Assembly: GCA_963724535.1 (NCBI GenBank)
Contig: CAVRVD010000023.1
Span: 62,001-126,000, forward strand
From: JADJPO01 sp963724535
GTDB lineage: Bacteria; Actinomycetota; Actinomycetes; Actinomycetales; Kineosporiaceae
Reading direction: 5' to 3'
DNA: 64,000 nt
In this document: positions 9,319-17,716 of the stretch, piece after piece
Layout of the letters: each line of letters begins with the position of its first letter
How positions within the stretch are numbered: the stretch's first letter is position 1
The notes under the pieces: generated by a model
What the model saw: only the letters and a program-made list of their open reading frames with translations
What the model was told of the DNA's origin: nothing
Database searches by the model: none
Position numbers and translations under genes: made by a program

Positions 9319-11367
9319 GTGACCACACACCCTGGCGAGCGACTGGGCGACCCCGCCGATCTCGGCGGCGTGCCCAACACCGTGTCGATCTCGCTGGGCC
9401 GGTCGCCGCTGCTGGACGACGTCCTGGACGCGGTGACGGTCGGCGTGATCGTCCACGACGTGGACGGGCACGTGGTCGCGATCAACGAGGCGTGCCGAGG
9501 ACTGCTCGCCGGCCTGCCGGCGACCGTTCTGGACAACGCCGTCACCGCCGTGGCGCGCACGGCCGGACCGCCGCGCAGCTTCACCCTGACCACGGCCCGC
9601 ACCGACGGGTCGCCCCGCCGGCTGGTCGCCACCTCCGTCCCCCATCAGCGGACCCGCACCGTGGTCACCACGGTGCGGGACGTCACCGCGGGGCGCGGGG
9701 CGGACGAGGCTGCGGCGCTCCGTCGGGCACTGGAGAGCACCGAACGACGCCTGCAGACGGTGATGGATCGATCGCCGATCGGCACCGCCGTGCTGTCCAA
9801 CCACGGCCGCCTGCTCGACGGCAACAAGGTGCTGGCCCGGCTGCTCGGCCGGGGGCGGGCAGCGCTGGCCGGCGTCAGCCTTGCCGAGATCACCCACCCG
9901 GACGACGCCGCCCGTGAGGAGCACCTGTACGACAAGCTGCTCAGCCGCTCGATCGACGCCTACGAGCTGGAGAAGCGCTACCTGCGTCCGGACGGCTCCC
10001 TGGTCTGGGTCCGCCAGAGCATGGCCCCGGTCCCGGACGCGCGCGGTGGCCCGGAGCAGTTCGTGCTGCAGGCGCAGGACATCTCGGAGACCCGGACGGC
10101 GGTGGCCCGACTGACCCACCAGGCCCGCCACGATGGGCTCACCGGGCTGGCCAACCGGGCGTACTGCGTCGAGACGATCCAGGCCGCACTGGCCCACAGC
10201 CGCAGCGGCGGGATGCCGGTGGCCGTCCTGTGTCTGGACATCGACAACTTCCGCGTGGTCAACGACGGCATCGGCCCCGGGCCGGCCGACGCGGTGCTGG
10301 TCGCCGTCGCCGACCGGATCGCCCGGCTGCTGGAGCCGGGCGACACCGCAGCCCGGCTCGGCGGCGACGAGTTCGTTGTCGTGCGACCCCAGGTCAGCGA
10401 GCCGGCCGAGGTGAGCGAGCTCGCCGAGCGACTGCTGTCCGCCGTCCGCGATCCGGTCGACCTGGACGGCCGGGTGATGGTGCCGGCCGCCAGTATCGGC
10501 ATCGCCGTGTCCGACGATCACGACGTCGACGCCGGGACCCTGCTGCGCGACGCCGGGGCTGCACTGCACCGGGCCAAGAGCAGCGGTCGCGGCGGTTGGG
10601 ACCTGGCCGACGAGGCGTTGCGCCGCGACGCCCGGGAGCGCCTCGACCTCGAGGGCCAGCTACGTGCCGCGGTCGCCGGCGGCCAGCTTCGCCTGCACCT
10701 CCAGCCGATCGTCGACCTCGCCGACGGCCGGGTGGTCGGCCACGAGGCCCTGGTGCGCTGGCAGCATCCCGAGCACGGGCTGTTGCCACCGTCCCGGTTC
10801 CTGCCGGTCGCCGAGCAGACCGGCCTGATCGACGACCTCGGTCGCTGGGTGATCACTGAGGCCACCCGGATCGCAGCGGCATGCCCGGAGATCGGCTACG
10901 TCGCCATCAACGTCTCGCCGTCCCAGGTGCGCCGGCGAGGCCTGGTCGAGGACATCCAGGCCGCCCTGGCCAGCACCGGCTTGGCGCCGTCCCGGCTGGT
11001 CATCGAGCTGACCGAGTCGGTGATGCTCAGCGGCGCCCAGATGGCCCGCGACCAGCTGGAGCGGCTGTACCGGATCGGCGTCCGGCTGGTGGTCGACGAC
11101 TTCGGCACCGGCTTCTCCGCGCTGTCCCACCTGCGCGACCTACCGGTGTCCGGGATCAAGATCGATCGCAGCTTCACCCAGGGACTGGGCCACGACCGGC
11201 AGTGCGAACGCATCGTGGAGGCCCTGACCGGGCTGGCCACCGGGCTCGACGTCGACCTCGTGGTGGAAGGGGTCGAGACCGAGCACCAGGCCCAGCTGCT
11301 CACCGACATCGGCTGCCGGCACGCCCAGGGCTACCTGTTCGGACGCCCGGAGCCGGCCGCCGTCTGA
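9319..11367 (+). CDS. PAS-PAS-GGDEF-EAL bifunctional c-di-GMP enzyme
   Basis: A 682-residue soluble signalling protein that should make and degrade cyclic di-GMP. Two PAS-like domains occupy about residues 30-120 and 140-260. The GGDEF domain follows HDGLTGLANR and has the intact catalytic ARLGGDEFVV. The EAL domain has GHEALVRWQHPEHG, NVSPSQV, ELTESVML, DDFGTGFSALSHL and the final EGVET, all the usual metal and catalytic residues. The inhibitory I-site position reads EPGD instead of RxxD, so product feedback inhibition is probably absent. No transmembrane helix is seen. The GTG at 9319 has GGAGAG upstream. It is monocistronic and converges with the kinase gene. Confidence 0.95.
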   Translation: MTTHPGERLGDPADLGGVPNTVSISLGRSPLLDDVLDAVTVGVIVHDVDGHVVAINEACRGLLAGLPATVLDNAVTAVARTAGPPRSFTLTTARTDGSPRRLVATSVPHQRTRTVVTTVRDVTAGRGADEAAALRRALESTERRLQTVMDRSPIGTAVLSNHGRLLDGNKVLARLLGRGRAALAGVSLAEITHPDDAAREEHLYDKLLSRSIDAYELEKRYLRPDGSLVWVRQSMAPVPDARGGPEQFVLQAQDISETRTAVARLTHQARHDGLTGLANRAYCVETIQAALAHSRSGGMPVAVLCLDIDNFRVVNDGIGPGPADAVLVAVADRIARLLEPGDTAARLGGDEFVVVRPQVSEPAEVSELAERLLSAVRDPVDLDGRVMVPAASIGIAVSDDHDVDAGTLLRDAGAALHRAKSSGRGGWDLADEALRRDARERLDLEGQLRAAVAGGQLRLHLQPIVDLADGRVVGHEALVRWQHPEHGLLPPSRFLPVAEQTGLIDDLGRWVITEATRIAAACPEIGYVAINVSPSQVRRRGLVEDIQAALASTGLAPSRLVIELTESVMLSGAQMARDQLERLYRIGVRLVVDDFGTGFSALSHLRDLPVSGIKIDRSFTQGLGHDRQCERIVEALTGLATGLDVDLVVEGVETEHQAQLLTDIGCRHAQGYLFGRPEPAAV

Positions 11368-11370
11368 GGG

Positions 11371-13134
11371 TCACAACCCGACCAGCGGGCGCCAGTCCGG
11401 CACCCAGCCGAAGGCCAGGTCAGTCATCCATCGCAGCACCGCGGACGGATTGGGTGAGGGCACCGAGGCGACCAGCATGCCGAGTGGCTGCCAGTCCGGC
11501 TCGGCGCCTCCCGCGGCCACCAGCACCGCAGCCGCCAGCACGAAGACGGCCAGCACCAGGACGGCGCGTCCGCCGATGCCACGTCGGGTCAGCGAGCGGC
11601 CCGCCGTCCGGGTGCCCCGGCGCAGCACGGCGCCCCCCGGCCCCCACCAGGCGCCGAACCACCCGATGAGGGCCCCGGCAGCCAGCGGCATCGCCGCCTG
11701 CGGGTCCGGTGCGGTCGGCGCCACGATCGCCGCCGCGAGGAACGCGGCACTGCCGCCGAGCAGTACCGGGAACACGAGCGCGAGGAGCCCCCGTGGCAGC
11801 GAGGTGAGCACCCGCCAGGGCAGTGCTGCCACGGCCGCCCCGACGTCACCGGACCGCGGTCCGTAGGCAGCCCGGCGGCGCAGCGTGGCGGTGACGGTCC
11901 GGTCGATGACCCGGACGACGACCAGCCACAGGCCGCTGAGCAGCACCACCAGACCCGGTGCCACCGCCGCGGTCGCGACCAGGGCGGCCAGCAGCACCAT
12001 CAGCAGGACACTCATCGACCGCTCGGACGCTTCGGCGCCCGGTGCCCAGACATCGGCAGCCGGCGTATTCGGTGGTTGGCCGGCCGGCGGCTGGGTGATC
12101 GGCGGTTGGGTGGTCGGCGGTTGGGCGGTTGGGGCGTGGACAGGGTGAACCGGTTGCTCCGGAAGGGGTTTGGTCTGCACCGACGGCTGGTTCATCGGCT
12201 GGTTCGGCGGCTGCGGCACCACCTCGGTGGGGATCGCATCCCGAGCGGCCTGGGCGGTGATCGGCACGGTGTGCACCTGGTCGGGGCGCAGCGCCGGGGC
12301 CATCGGCCGCTGCCCGGGGCGCCACGGCTCGATCTCGGACAGCCCGCTGAGCAGCATGTCACCGGTCCCCCGCCACACCGGGTTGACGGTCAGCGCGGCG
12401 CTGAGCACCCGACCGAGGCGGGGGTCGACGCCGGCCAGGTCGACCTGGCCCCGTCGGACCCGGTCCAGGACCACCGCCGAGGGACCCGACCCGAACGGGG
12501 CCCGGCCGGTGGCGGCGTAGGCGAGGGTGGCACCCCAGCCCCACCAGTCCGTGGCCGGGGTGATCGGCTGGCCCTCCACCAGCTCCGGCGGCAGGTAGCC
12601 GGGGGTACCCATGACCAGCCCGGAGGAGGTGATCCGGGCCTCGTCCACGACGTGGGCGATACCGAAGTCGATGAGGACCGGAGCGTCGTCCAGCAGAAGC
12701 ACGTTGGCCGGTTTGACGTCCCGGTGCACGACCCCCGCCGCGTGGATGGCACGCAGCGCGCCCGTGAGCACCCGGCCGAGGTGGGCGGCGTAGGGCACCG
12801 GGAGCGGCCCGTGCTCGCGCACCTGGGCGTCCAGGGTCCGGGCCGGGACGAAGGCCGTCACCACGTACGGGGGCGAAGCCTGCAGGTCGGCGTCCAGCAC
12901 GTCGGCGATGTTGGGGTGCCGGACCCGGCGCAGGCTGGCCACCTCCCGGCCGAGGCGGCGTCGGGCGTCGGCGTCGGCCGCGACGTGCGGCTTGAGCACC
13001 TTGACCGCCACCGCCCGACCGGCCGGGTCGAGGCCGAGATGGACCACGCCCATGCCGCCCTCACCAAGGGTCCCGACCAGGCGGTACGGCCCGATCATCA
13101 CCGGCCGGTCAGGGACGACGTTCACTGCACCCAC
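11371..13134 (-). CDS. Membrane Ser/Thr protein kinase (PknB-like catalytic domain)
   Basis: A 587-residue eukaryotic-type kinase. The N-terminal domain (about residues 12-270) has the glycine loop GTLGEGGMGVV, the ATP lysine in VAVKVLK, the catalytic loop HRDVKPANVLL, DFG in LIDFGIAHV and the MGTPGYLPPE activation segment. A Pro/Gln/Thr-rich linker of repeated TQPP units follows, then several hydrophobic segments that look like four or more membrane spans. It has no PASTA domains, unlike PknB, so the signal it senses is unknown. The GTG at 13134 is the longest reasonable start; a second GTG lies three codons in. Confidence 0.93.
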   Translation of the reverse strand: MGAVNVVPDRPVMIGPYRLVGTLGEGGMGVVHLGLDPAGRAVAVKVLKPHVAADADARRRLGREVASLRRVRHPNIADVLDADLQASPPYVVTAFVPARTLDAQVREHGPLPVPYAAHLGRVLTGALRAIHAAGVVHRDVKPANVLLLDDAPVLIDFGIAHVVDEARITSSGLVMGTPGYLPPELVEGQPITPATDWWGWGATLAYAATGRAPFGSGPSAVVLDRVRRGQVDLAGVDPRLGRVLSAALTVNPVWRGTGDMLLSGLSEIEPWRPGQRPMAPALRPDQVHTVPITAQAARDAIPTEVVPQPPNQPMNQPSVQTKPLPEQPVHPVHAPTAQPPTTQPPITQPPAGQPPNTPAADVWAPGAEASERSMSVLLMVLLAALVATAAVAPGLVVLLSGLWLVVVRVIDRTVTATLRRRAAYGPRSGDVGAAVAALPWRVLTSLPRGLLALVFPVLLGGSAAFLAAAIVAPTAPDPQAAMPLAAGALIGWFGAWWGPGGAVLRRGTRTAGRSLTRRGIGGRAVLVLAVFVLAAAVLVAAGGAEPDWQPLGMLVASVPSPNPSAVLRWMTDLAFGWVPDWRPLVGL

Positions 13135-13189
13135 GTCCGCTCAACGCGCCAGGACGACGAACGACTCCCGCGACGGCGCGGCTCAGCGG

Positions 13190-13618
13190 TCAGCTCTGGA
13201 TGTAGGCGGTCAGATGGTCCCGTTCGGCCTGCAGCTCACCGATGCGGTGCTTGACCACGTCGCCGATACTGACGATGCCGACCATCCGACCGTCCACGAG
13301 TACCGGAACGTGCCGGATGCGCCGTTCGGTCATCATGACCATGAGGTCATGGACGGCGGTGTCCGGCTGGCAGGTGTGTACCTGGGAAGTCATGATCGTC
13401 TGCACCGGCTTGTCGAGCAGCCCGGCGCCCTGTGCCGTGAGGTGGCGCACCACGTCGCGCTCGCTCACGATGCCGGCGACCTGCTGGCCGTCGGCCGAGA
13501 CCACCAGGGCGCCGACTCCGTGCTCGGCCAGTGCCTCCAGTAGCGCCGCGACGTTCTGGTCGGGCGCGATGGTGACCACCAGGTTGCCCTTACCGCGCAG
13601 TACGTCGGAAATCCGCAT
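13190..13618 (-). CDS. Two-CBS-domain protein
   Basis: A 142-residue protein made almost entirely of a CBS pair: MRISDVLRGKG leads into the first CBS (about residues 8-62, ending GIVSERDVVRHL) and the second (about 72-128, ending MVGIVSIGDVVKH). Such stand-alone pairs bind adenine nucleotides and modulate partner proteins. The ATG at 13618 begins conservation; the much longer open frame upstream is a high-GC artefact. It lies just upstream, on the same strand, of the kinase gene's far end, with no obvious target protein beside it. Confidence 0.9.
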   Translation of the reverse strand: MRISDVLRGKGNLVVTIAPDQNVAALLEALAEHGVGALVVSADGQQVAGIVSERDVVRHLTAQGAGLLDKPVQTIMTSQVHTCQPDTAVHDLMVMMTERRIRHVPVLVDGRMVGIVSIGDVVKHRIGELQAERDHLTAYIQS

Positions 13619-13876
13619 GCAGCACACCTCCAGGGATGAGGCCAGGACGGCCACGAGGCAGCCCCACGAGTTGTTCGGCAGTTGTCTCGACGGTATCTGG
13701 CCCGGGCCCCGCTGAGAAACCCCCCGGACTGCCGGTCCGGCCCGCCCCGAACGGGCCCGGACGGCGGACCCGCCGTCCTGCTGCGCCTCGGCCCGACCCG
13801 TACGCTGACCTGCACGGGGGATATTCCGACCGGTGGTCGCCCTCGAGACGACCATCATGCCCCAAGGAGTCCTGCC

Positions 13877-14371
13877 CTGCCCGCGTTCCTGGCCGACCGA
13901 CCGGTGTGGTTGGCGTTCACGGTGCTCTACCTGGTTGCCACCGGCCGGGGACAGCTGACCTACTGGTTGGCCCGGGTGGTCGGGGACCGGGCCGCGCACC
14001 GGATCGCCGGCGACGCGGTGACCGGGCCACGGGCCGCGCTGGGCCGGTGGCTGGAGTCGGACTCGGTGGGCCGCGGCCGTCGGGCGGTGGAGCGCTGGGG
14101 CCTGGTCGCCATACCGGTGAGCTACCTGACCGTGGGCTTCCAGACGCTGGTCCTGGCCGGCGCCGGGGTGCTGCGCATCGGGTGGCTGCGGTTCACCGTG
14201 GCACAGGCTCCAGGTGCCCTGGTCTGGGCGCTCATCTACACCACCATCGGCTGGGCAGCCTGGGAGGCCGCCCTGGCGGCGATAGCCGGGCGCCCGCTCG
14301 CCCTGGCCGCGGTCGCCGCAGCCGCGCTGGTGCTGGTCGCCACCCGGATCAGCCGGCGCGCCGGTCGCTGA
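13877..14371 (+). CDS. DedA/VTT-like small membrane protein
   Basis: About 164 residues with membrane spans at the start (VWLAFTVLYLVATG) and the C-terminus. The central signature RRAVERWGLVAIPVSYLTVGFQTLVLAGAG followed by RFTVAQAPGALVWALIYTTIG resembles the DedA/VTT lipid scramblase-related fold in a reduced actinobacterial version. The start is uncertain. An AAGGAG sits seven bases before an in-frame CTG at 13877, which I used; the next candidate is GTG at 13904. The upstream open frame to 13682 is not protein-like. Transport or lipid function is inferred from weak similarity only. Confidence 0.6.
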   Translation: MPAFLADRPVWLAFTVLYLVATGRGQLTYWLARVVGDRAAHRIAGDAVTGPRAALGRWLESDSVGRGRRAVERWGLVAIPVSYLTVGFQTLVLAGAGVLRIGWLRFTVAQAPGALVWALIYTTIGWAAWEAALAAIAGRPLALAAVAAAALVLVATRISRRAGR

Positions 14372-14701
14372 CGGCCGGCCGGCACCGGGTCGGCGCACCT
14401 GACCGGTGGCCTCGTCGGCTCCCGCATGAGCGGCGACGTCGGCCAGTCGGGCCGGCATCGCCGCGAGAGTCCTCAGCGCAGCGTGCACCCGCTGCGGCGC
14501 CGCCCGGCGCTGGCACCCGCTTTCGACCCCTTGCCGGGACCGCCGCGGGCTGTGAGGATGGGCACATGGTGACCCGCCCACCCGGGTGTGGTCGCTATGC
14601 ACGTGTGGTGCCTGTCAGACCGATCCGCTCACGGTGACCGGGTCGAACCCTCACTCGGATCGTCCGGCACGTTCCTGCCGGTGAAGGGATGTCACAACAT
14701 C
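14372..14701. other. Intergenic region upstream of the MsiK-type gene
   Basis: 330 bases. I see no convincing gene; the overlapping open frames are Arg/Pro-rich shadows. It should hold the promoter of the ABC ATPase gene. No clear operator palindrome was found. Confidence 0.5.
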
Positions 14702-15769
14702 ATGGCTACTGTCACGTTCGACAAGGCAACCCGGGTCTACCCCGGGGCCACCAAGGCGTCGGTGGACAACCTCGACCTCGAGATCGCCGATGGCGAGTTC
14801 CTCGTGGTGGTCGGGCCCTCCGGTTGCGGGAAATCGACCGCGTTGCGGATGCTCGCCGGCCTGGAGGACGTCAACACCGGCCGCATCCTGATCGGCGACC
14901 GCGATGTCACCCAGGTTCCGCCCAAGGACCGGGACATCGCCATGGTGTTCCAGAGCTACGCGCTCTACCCGCACATGAGCGTCGCCGACAACATGGGCTT
15001 CGCCCTGAAGATCGCCGGCCAGCCCAAGGATGAGATCCGCGGGCGGGTCGAGGAGGCCGCCAAGATCCTCGACCTGACCGAGTTCCTGGACCGCAAGCCG
15101 AAGGCCCTGTCCGGTGGTCAGCGGCAGCGGGTCGCGATGGGACGGGCGATCGTGCGCAAGCCGCAGGTCTTCCTGATGGACGAGCCGCTGTCGAACCTGG
15201 ACGCGAAGCTGCGGGTACAGACCCGCACCCAGATCGCCTCGCTGCAGCGCCAGCTCGGTGTCACCACCGTCTACGTCACGCACGACCAGACCGAGGCGAT
15301 GACCATGGGCGACCGGATCTGCGTGCTCAAGGACGGTCTTCTGCAGCAGGTCGGTACCCCCCGGGATCTGTACGACAACCCCAGCAACGTCTTCGTCGCC
15401 GGCTTCATCGGCTCACCTGCGATGAACCTGCTCGAGCTGTCGACCACGGACGGCGGGGTCAAGATCGGCGACATGGTCCAGCCGGTCGAGCGCGACGTGC
15501 TCAGCAAGGCCGGCAGCGGCAAGGTGACCATGGGCATCCGGCCCGAGGACCTTGAGATGTCCGAGCACGGCCTCGCGGTCGAGGTGGACGTCGTCGAGGA
15601 GCTCGGCGCCGACGCCTACATCTACGGGCACGCGGTGGGCGCCAACGACCTGCAGATCATCGCCCGGACCGACGGGCGGCGTCCGCCGAAGAAGGGTGAG
15701 ACCGTGCACTTCGCCCCCAGCCAGGGTCACGTGCACCTGTTCGACGTGGCCTCCGGCGAGCGCCTCTGA
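14702..15769 (+). CDS. msiK: Sugar ABC transporter ATP-binding subunit, MsiK/UgpC type
   Basis: A 355-residue cytosolic ATPase of the CUT1 carbohydrate importers. It has Walker A GPSGCGKST, the Q-loop FQSYALYPHMSV, signature LSGGQRQR, Walker B VFLMDEPLSNLD and the switch His in YVTHDQTEAM. A TOBE/OB regulatory domain fills the last 120 residues. The ATG at 14702 begins the family start MATVTFDKATRVY. No permease or binding-protein gene lies nearby, the same orphan layout as Streptomyces msiK, whose product energises several sugar importers; shared use is inferred. A strong terminator follows. Confidence 0.9.
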   Translation: MATVTFDKATRVYPGATKASVDNLDLEIADGEFLVVVGPSGCGKSTALRMLAGLEDVNTGRILIGDRDVTQVPPKDRDIAMVFQSYALYPHMSVADNMGFALKIAGQPKDEIRGRVEEAAKILDLTEFLDRKPKALSGGQRQRVAMGRAIVRKPQVFLMDEPLSNLDAKLRVQTRTQIASLQRQLGVTTVYVTHDQTEAMTMGDRICVLKDGLLQQVGTPRDLYDNPSNVFVAGFIGSPAMNLLELSTTDGGVKIGDMVQPVERDVLSKAGSGKVTMGIRPEDLEMSEHGLAVEVDVVEELGADAYIYGHAVGANDLQIIARTDGRRPPKKGETVHFAPSQGHVHLFDVASGERL

Positions 15770-15788
15770 GTCACAGCTGCACCTGAAC

Positions 15789-15828
15789 GACGACGGAACC
15801 CCTTGGTACGCCAAGGGGTTCCGTCGTC
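15789..15828 (+). terminator. Strong intrinsic terminator after msiK
   Basis: A perfect 18-base-pair inverted repeat (15789-15806 and 15811-15828) encloses a TACG tetraloop, a member of the extra-stable UNCG class. It begins 20 bases after the stop codon. The U-tract is absent. Confidence 0.9.
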
Positions 15829-15841
15829 CACGCCCGGACTA

Positions 15842-15885
15842 CGTCGAACCGGTCAATCGTCGAACCGGTCAATCGTCGAACCGGT
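15842..15885. repeat. Tandem 16-bp intergenic repeat, 2.75 copies
   Basis: The unit CGTCGAACCGGTCAAT occurs at 15842-15857 and 15858-15873 and again, truncated to 12 bases, at 15874-15885, with no mismatches. It lies just after the msiK terminator and outside any gene. Each unit carries AACCGGT, a near-palindrome. Function unknown. Confidence 0.95.
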
Positions 15886-15957
15886 AGGCACCGCGCAACG
15901 CCCGAGGCCGATCAGCGGCAGACCCCTGGACCGGCGGGTCGCGACGGGACGGGCGAC

Positions 15958-16128
15958 CTAGGGTGTGGTCGCGTCGGGGTGAACCTGCTCGTAGTGCGCG
16001 GTGAGCACCGCGCTGGCCTGACCGGGCCGGTGCGCCATGGTGTGCCCGCACCGCGCGCACCTGACCACCGGCAGCTGGGTCACGGTCACCGGGAAGGAGC
16101 GCCGACGACTGGCCGAGCGGGAGGGCAT
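15958..16128 (-). CDS. Small zinc-finger-like protein (56 aa)
   Basis: A short minus-strand gene encoding a basic 56-residue protein that starts MPSRSASRRRSFPVTVTQLP. It has a putative metal site made of VRCARCGHTMAHRPG and, 13 residues later, HYEQVHPD, so two cysteines and two histidines are spaced as in a C2H2-like finger. Similar tiny proteins occur in other actinobacteria as conserved hypotheticals. The frame is supported by this residue pattern rather than by a ribosome binding site, which is weak. It may bind nucleic acid; that is inference. Confidence 0.65.
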   Translation of the reverse strand: MPSRSASRRRSFPVTVTQLPVVRCARCGHTMAHRPGQASAVLTAHYEQVHPDATTP

Positions 16129-16349
16129 GACTCAGTGTGGCAGCCGACACAGTAGGGGGCCATTCCTGCTCACTGCACGTCACCCGGTCGGCTCAACCCC
16201 CTGCATCTGGCGACCAGCGGTGACAGCGAGTGACCTCGACCCGGCATCTGCGAACCCTGCGCCTGCGACCCGGCCCCCCGCCCGCCAGGTTGCGGGCTCG
16301 TCAGGCTTACCGAGCCGGGGCGCCGGACCGACAGGCACAATAGCCGGCA

Positions 16350-17609
16350 ATGGACCGACCCCCGACCGGCCGCCTGTCGATCACCGCCTCGTCACCGGAC
16401 CCCGCCCTGCTCGACCTGCCCTGGCACCTGCCGTTGGAGCAGTGGCCGGAGGAGATCCTGGCCGCGCTGCCCCGCGGCATCTCCCGGCACATCGTGCGGT
16501 TCGTCCGGATGTCCGGTGCGGTGATCGCGATCAAGGAGATCGACGCCCAGCTGGCCACCAACGAGTACGGCCTGCTGCGGTTGCTGCGCCGCATGGACCT
16601 GCCCGTGGTCGAGCCGGTCGGAGTGATCAGCGATCGCACCGCGGCGGACGGCGAGCCGCTGGAGTCCGCGCTGGTCACGCGGCACCTGCAGTTCTCACTG
16701 CCCTACCGGGCGCTGTTCGCTCGGACCCTGCGCGACGACACCGCGACCAGGCTGGTCGACGCGCTCACCGTGCTCATGGTCCGGCTGCACCTGGCCGGCT
16801 TCTACTGGGGTGACGTGTCGCTGTCGAACACCTTGTTCCGCCGCGACGCCGGGGCGTTCGCCGCCTACCTCGTCGACGCCGAGACCGGGGCGGCGCATCC
16901 CACGCTGTCCCGCGGCCAACGCGAGTACGACGTCGAGCTGGCCTGCCTGAACATCGCCGGCGAGCTGATGGACCTGCAGGCCGGTGGCTACCTGGACGAG
17001 GACTTCAACCCGCTCGTGGTGAGCGAGGCGTTCGCGCAGCGGTACCGCTCGCTGTGGGCCGAGCTGACCGATCCGGAGTCGTTCGAACGGGGTGAGCGAT
17101 GGCGGGTCGAGGACCGGATCCGCCGGCTCAACGAGCTGGGGTTCGACGTCGGCGAGCTGACCATCAGCACCGACGTCGGCGGCATGACAGTGATCATCGA
17201 GCCGAAGGTCGTGGACGCCGGGCATCATTCCCGCCGGCTGATCCGGCTGACCGGCCTGGACGTCGAGGAGAACCAGGCCCGTCGGCTGCTGAACGACATG
17301 GACACCTACATCGCCGCAACCGACCAGCAGGGCGGCGACGAGGAGATCCTGGCCCACCAGTGGCTGAGCCGGTGCTTCGAGCCGGTTCTGCGCGCCGTCC
17401 CGAAGGACCTACGCGGCAAGCTCGAGCCGGCCGAGATCTACCACGAGGTGCTCGAGCACCGGTGGTACATCTCCGAGCATCGCGGCCACGACATCGGCCT
17501 GGACGAGGCGGTGCGCAGCTACGTGGGCACCGTGCTACCGGCCAAGCCCGACGAGAGCTCCATCGTCGGTGTCGACACCCAGGAGATGCCGGTCGTCTTC
17601 GACGACTGA
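16350..17609 (+). CDS. DUF4032 protein with kinase-like N-terminal half
   Basis: A 419-residue actinobacterial protein of the DUF4032 family. The N-terminal half resembles lipopolysaccharide-kinase/RIO-type folds: VIAIKEIDAQLATNEYGLL (candidate Lys and Glu), then LHLAGFYWGDVSLSNTLFRR, a HRD-like loop with Asp and Asn, and AAYLVDAETGAAHP with a DFG-like Asp. The C-terminal half is the DUF4032 signature region and contains LELGFDVGELTIS-like and YISEHRGHDIGL segments. Substrate and role are unknown; kinase activity is predicted from the motif order only. It precedes glycogen phosphorylase on the same strand by about 110 bases. Confidence 0.85.
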   Translation: MDRPPTGRLSITASSPDPALLDLPWHLPLEQWPEEILAALPRGISRHIVRFVRMSGAVIAIKEIDAQLATNEYGLLRLLRRMDLPVVEPVGVISDRTAADGEPLESALVTRHLQFSLPYRALFARTLRDDTATRLVDALTVLMVRLHLAGFYWGDVSLSNTLFRRDAGAFAAYLVDAETGAAHPTLSRGQREYDVELACLNIAGELMDLQAGGYLDEDFNPLVVSEAFAQRYRSLWAELTDPESFERGERWRVEDRIRRLNELGFDVGELTISTDVGGMTVIIEPKVVDAGHHSRRLIRLTGLDVEENQARRLLNDMDTYIAATDQQGGDEEILAHQWLSRCFEPVLRAVPKDLRGKLEPAEIYHEVLEHRWYISEHRGHDIGLDEAVRSYVGTVLPAKPDESSIVGVDTQEMPVVFDD

Positions 17610-17716
17610 CCTTCTGGCGCTGCTCGGGCTGAAGGTCCGTCGACACGGACCGTTCCATCCCGATAGGCATGACTGCCTGGGAAGTCGACGCCTGCACGCC
17701 GACGACGGGACATGTC

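Noticed and set aside
14588..14701. N-terminal extension of the MsiK-type ATPase
   Set aside because: Residues before MATVTFDKATRVY do not resemble the family, whose members start there.
15842..15885. CRISPR array
   Set aside because: Contiguous 16-bp copies without unique spacers and no cas genes nearby.
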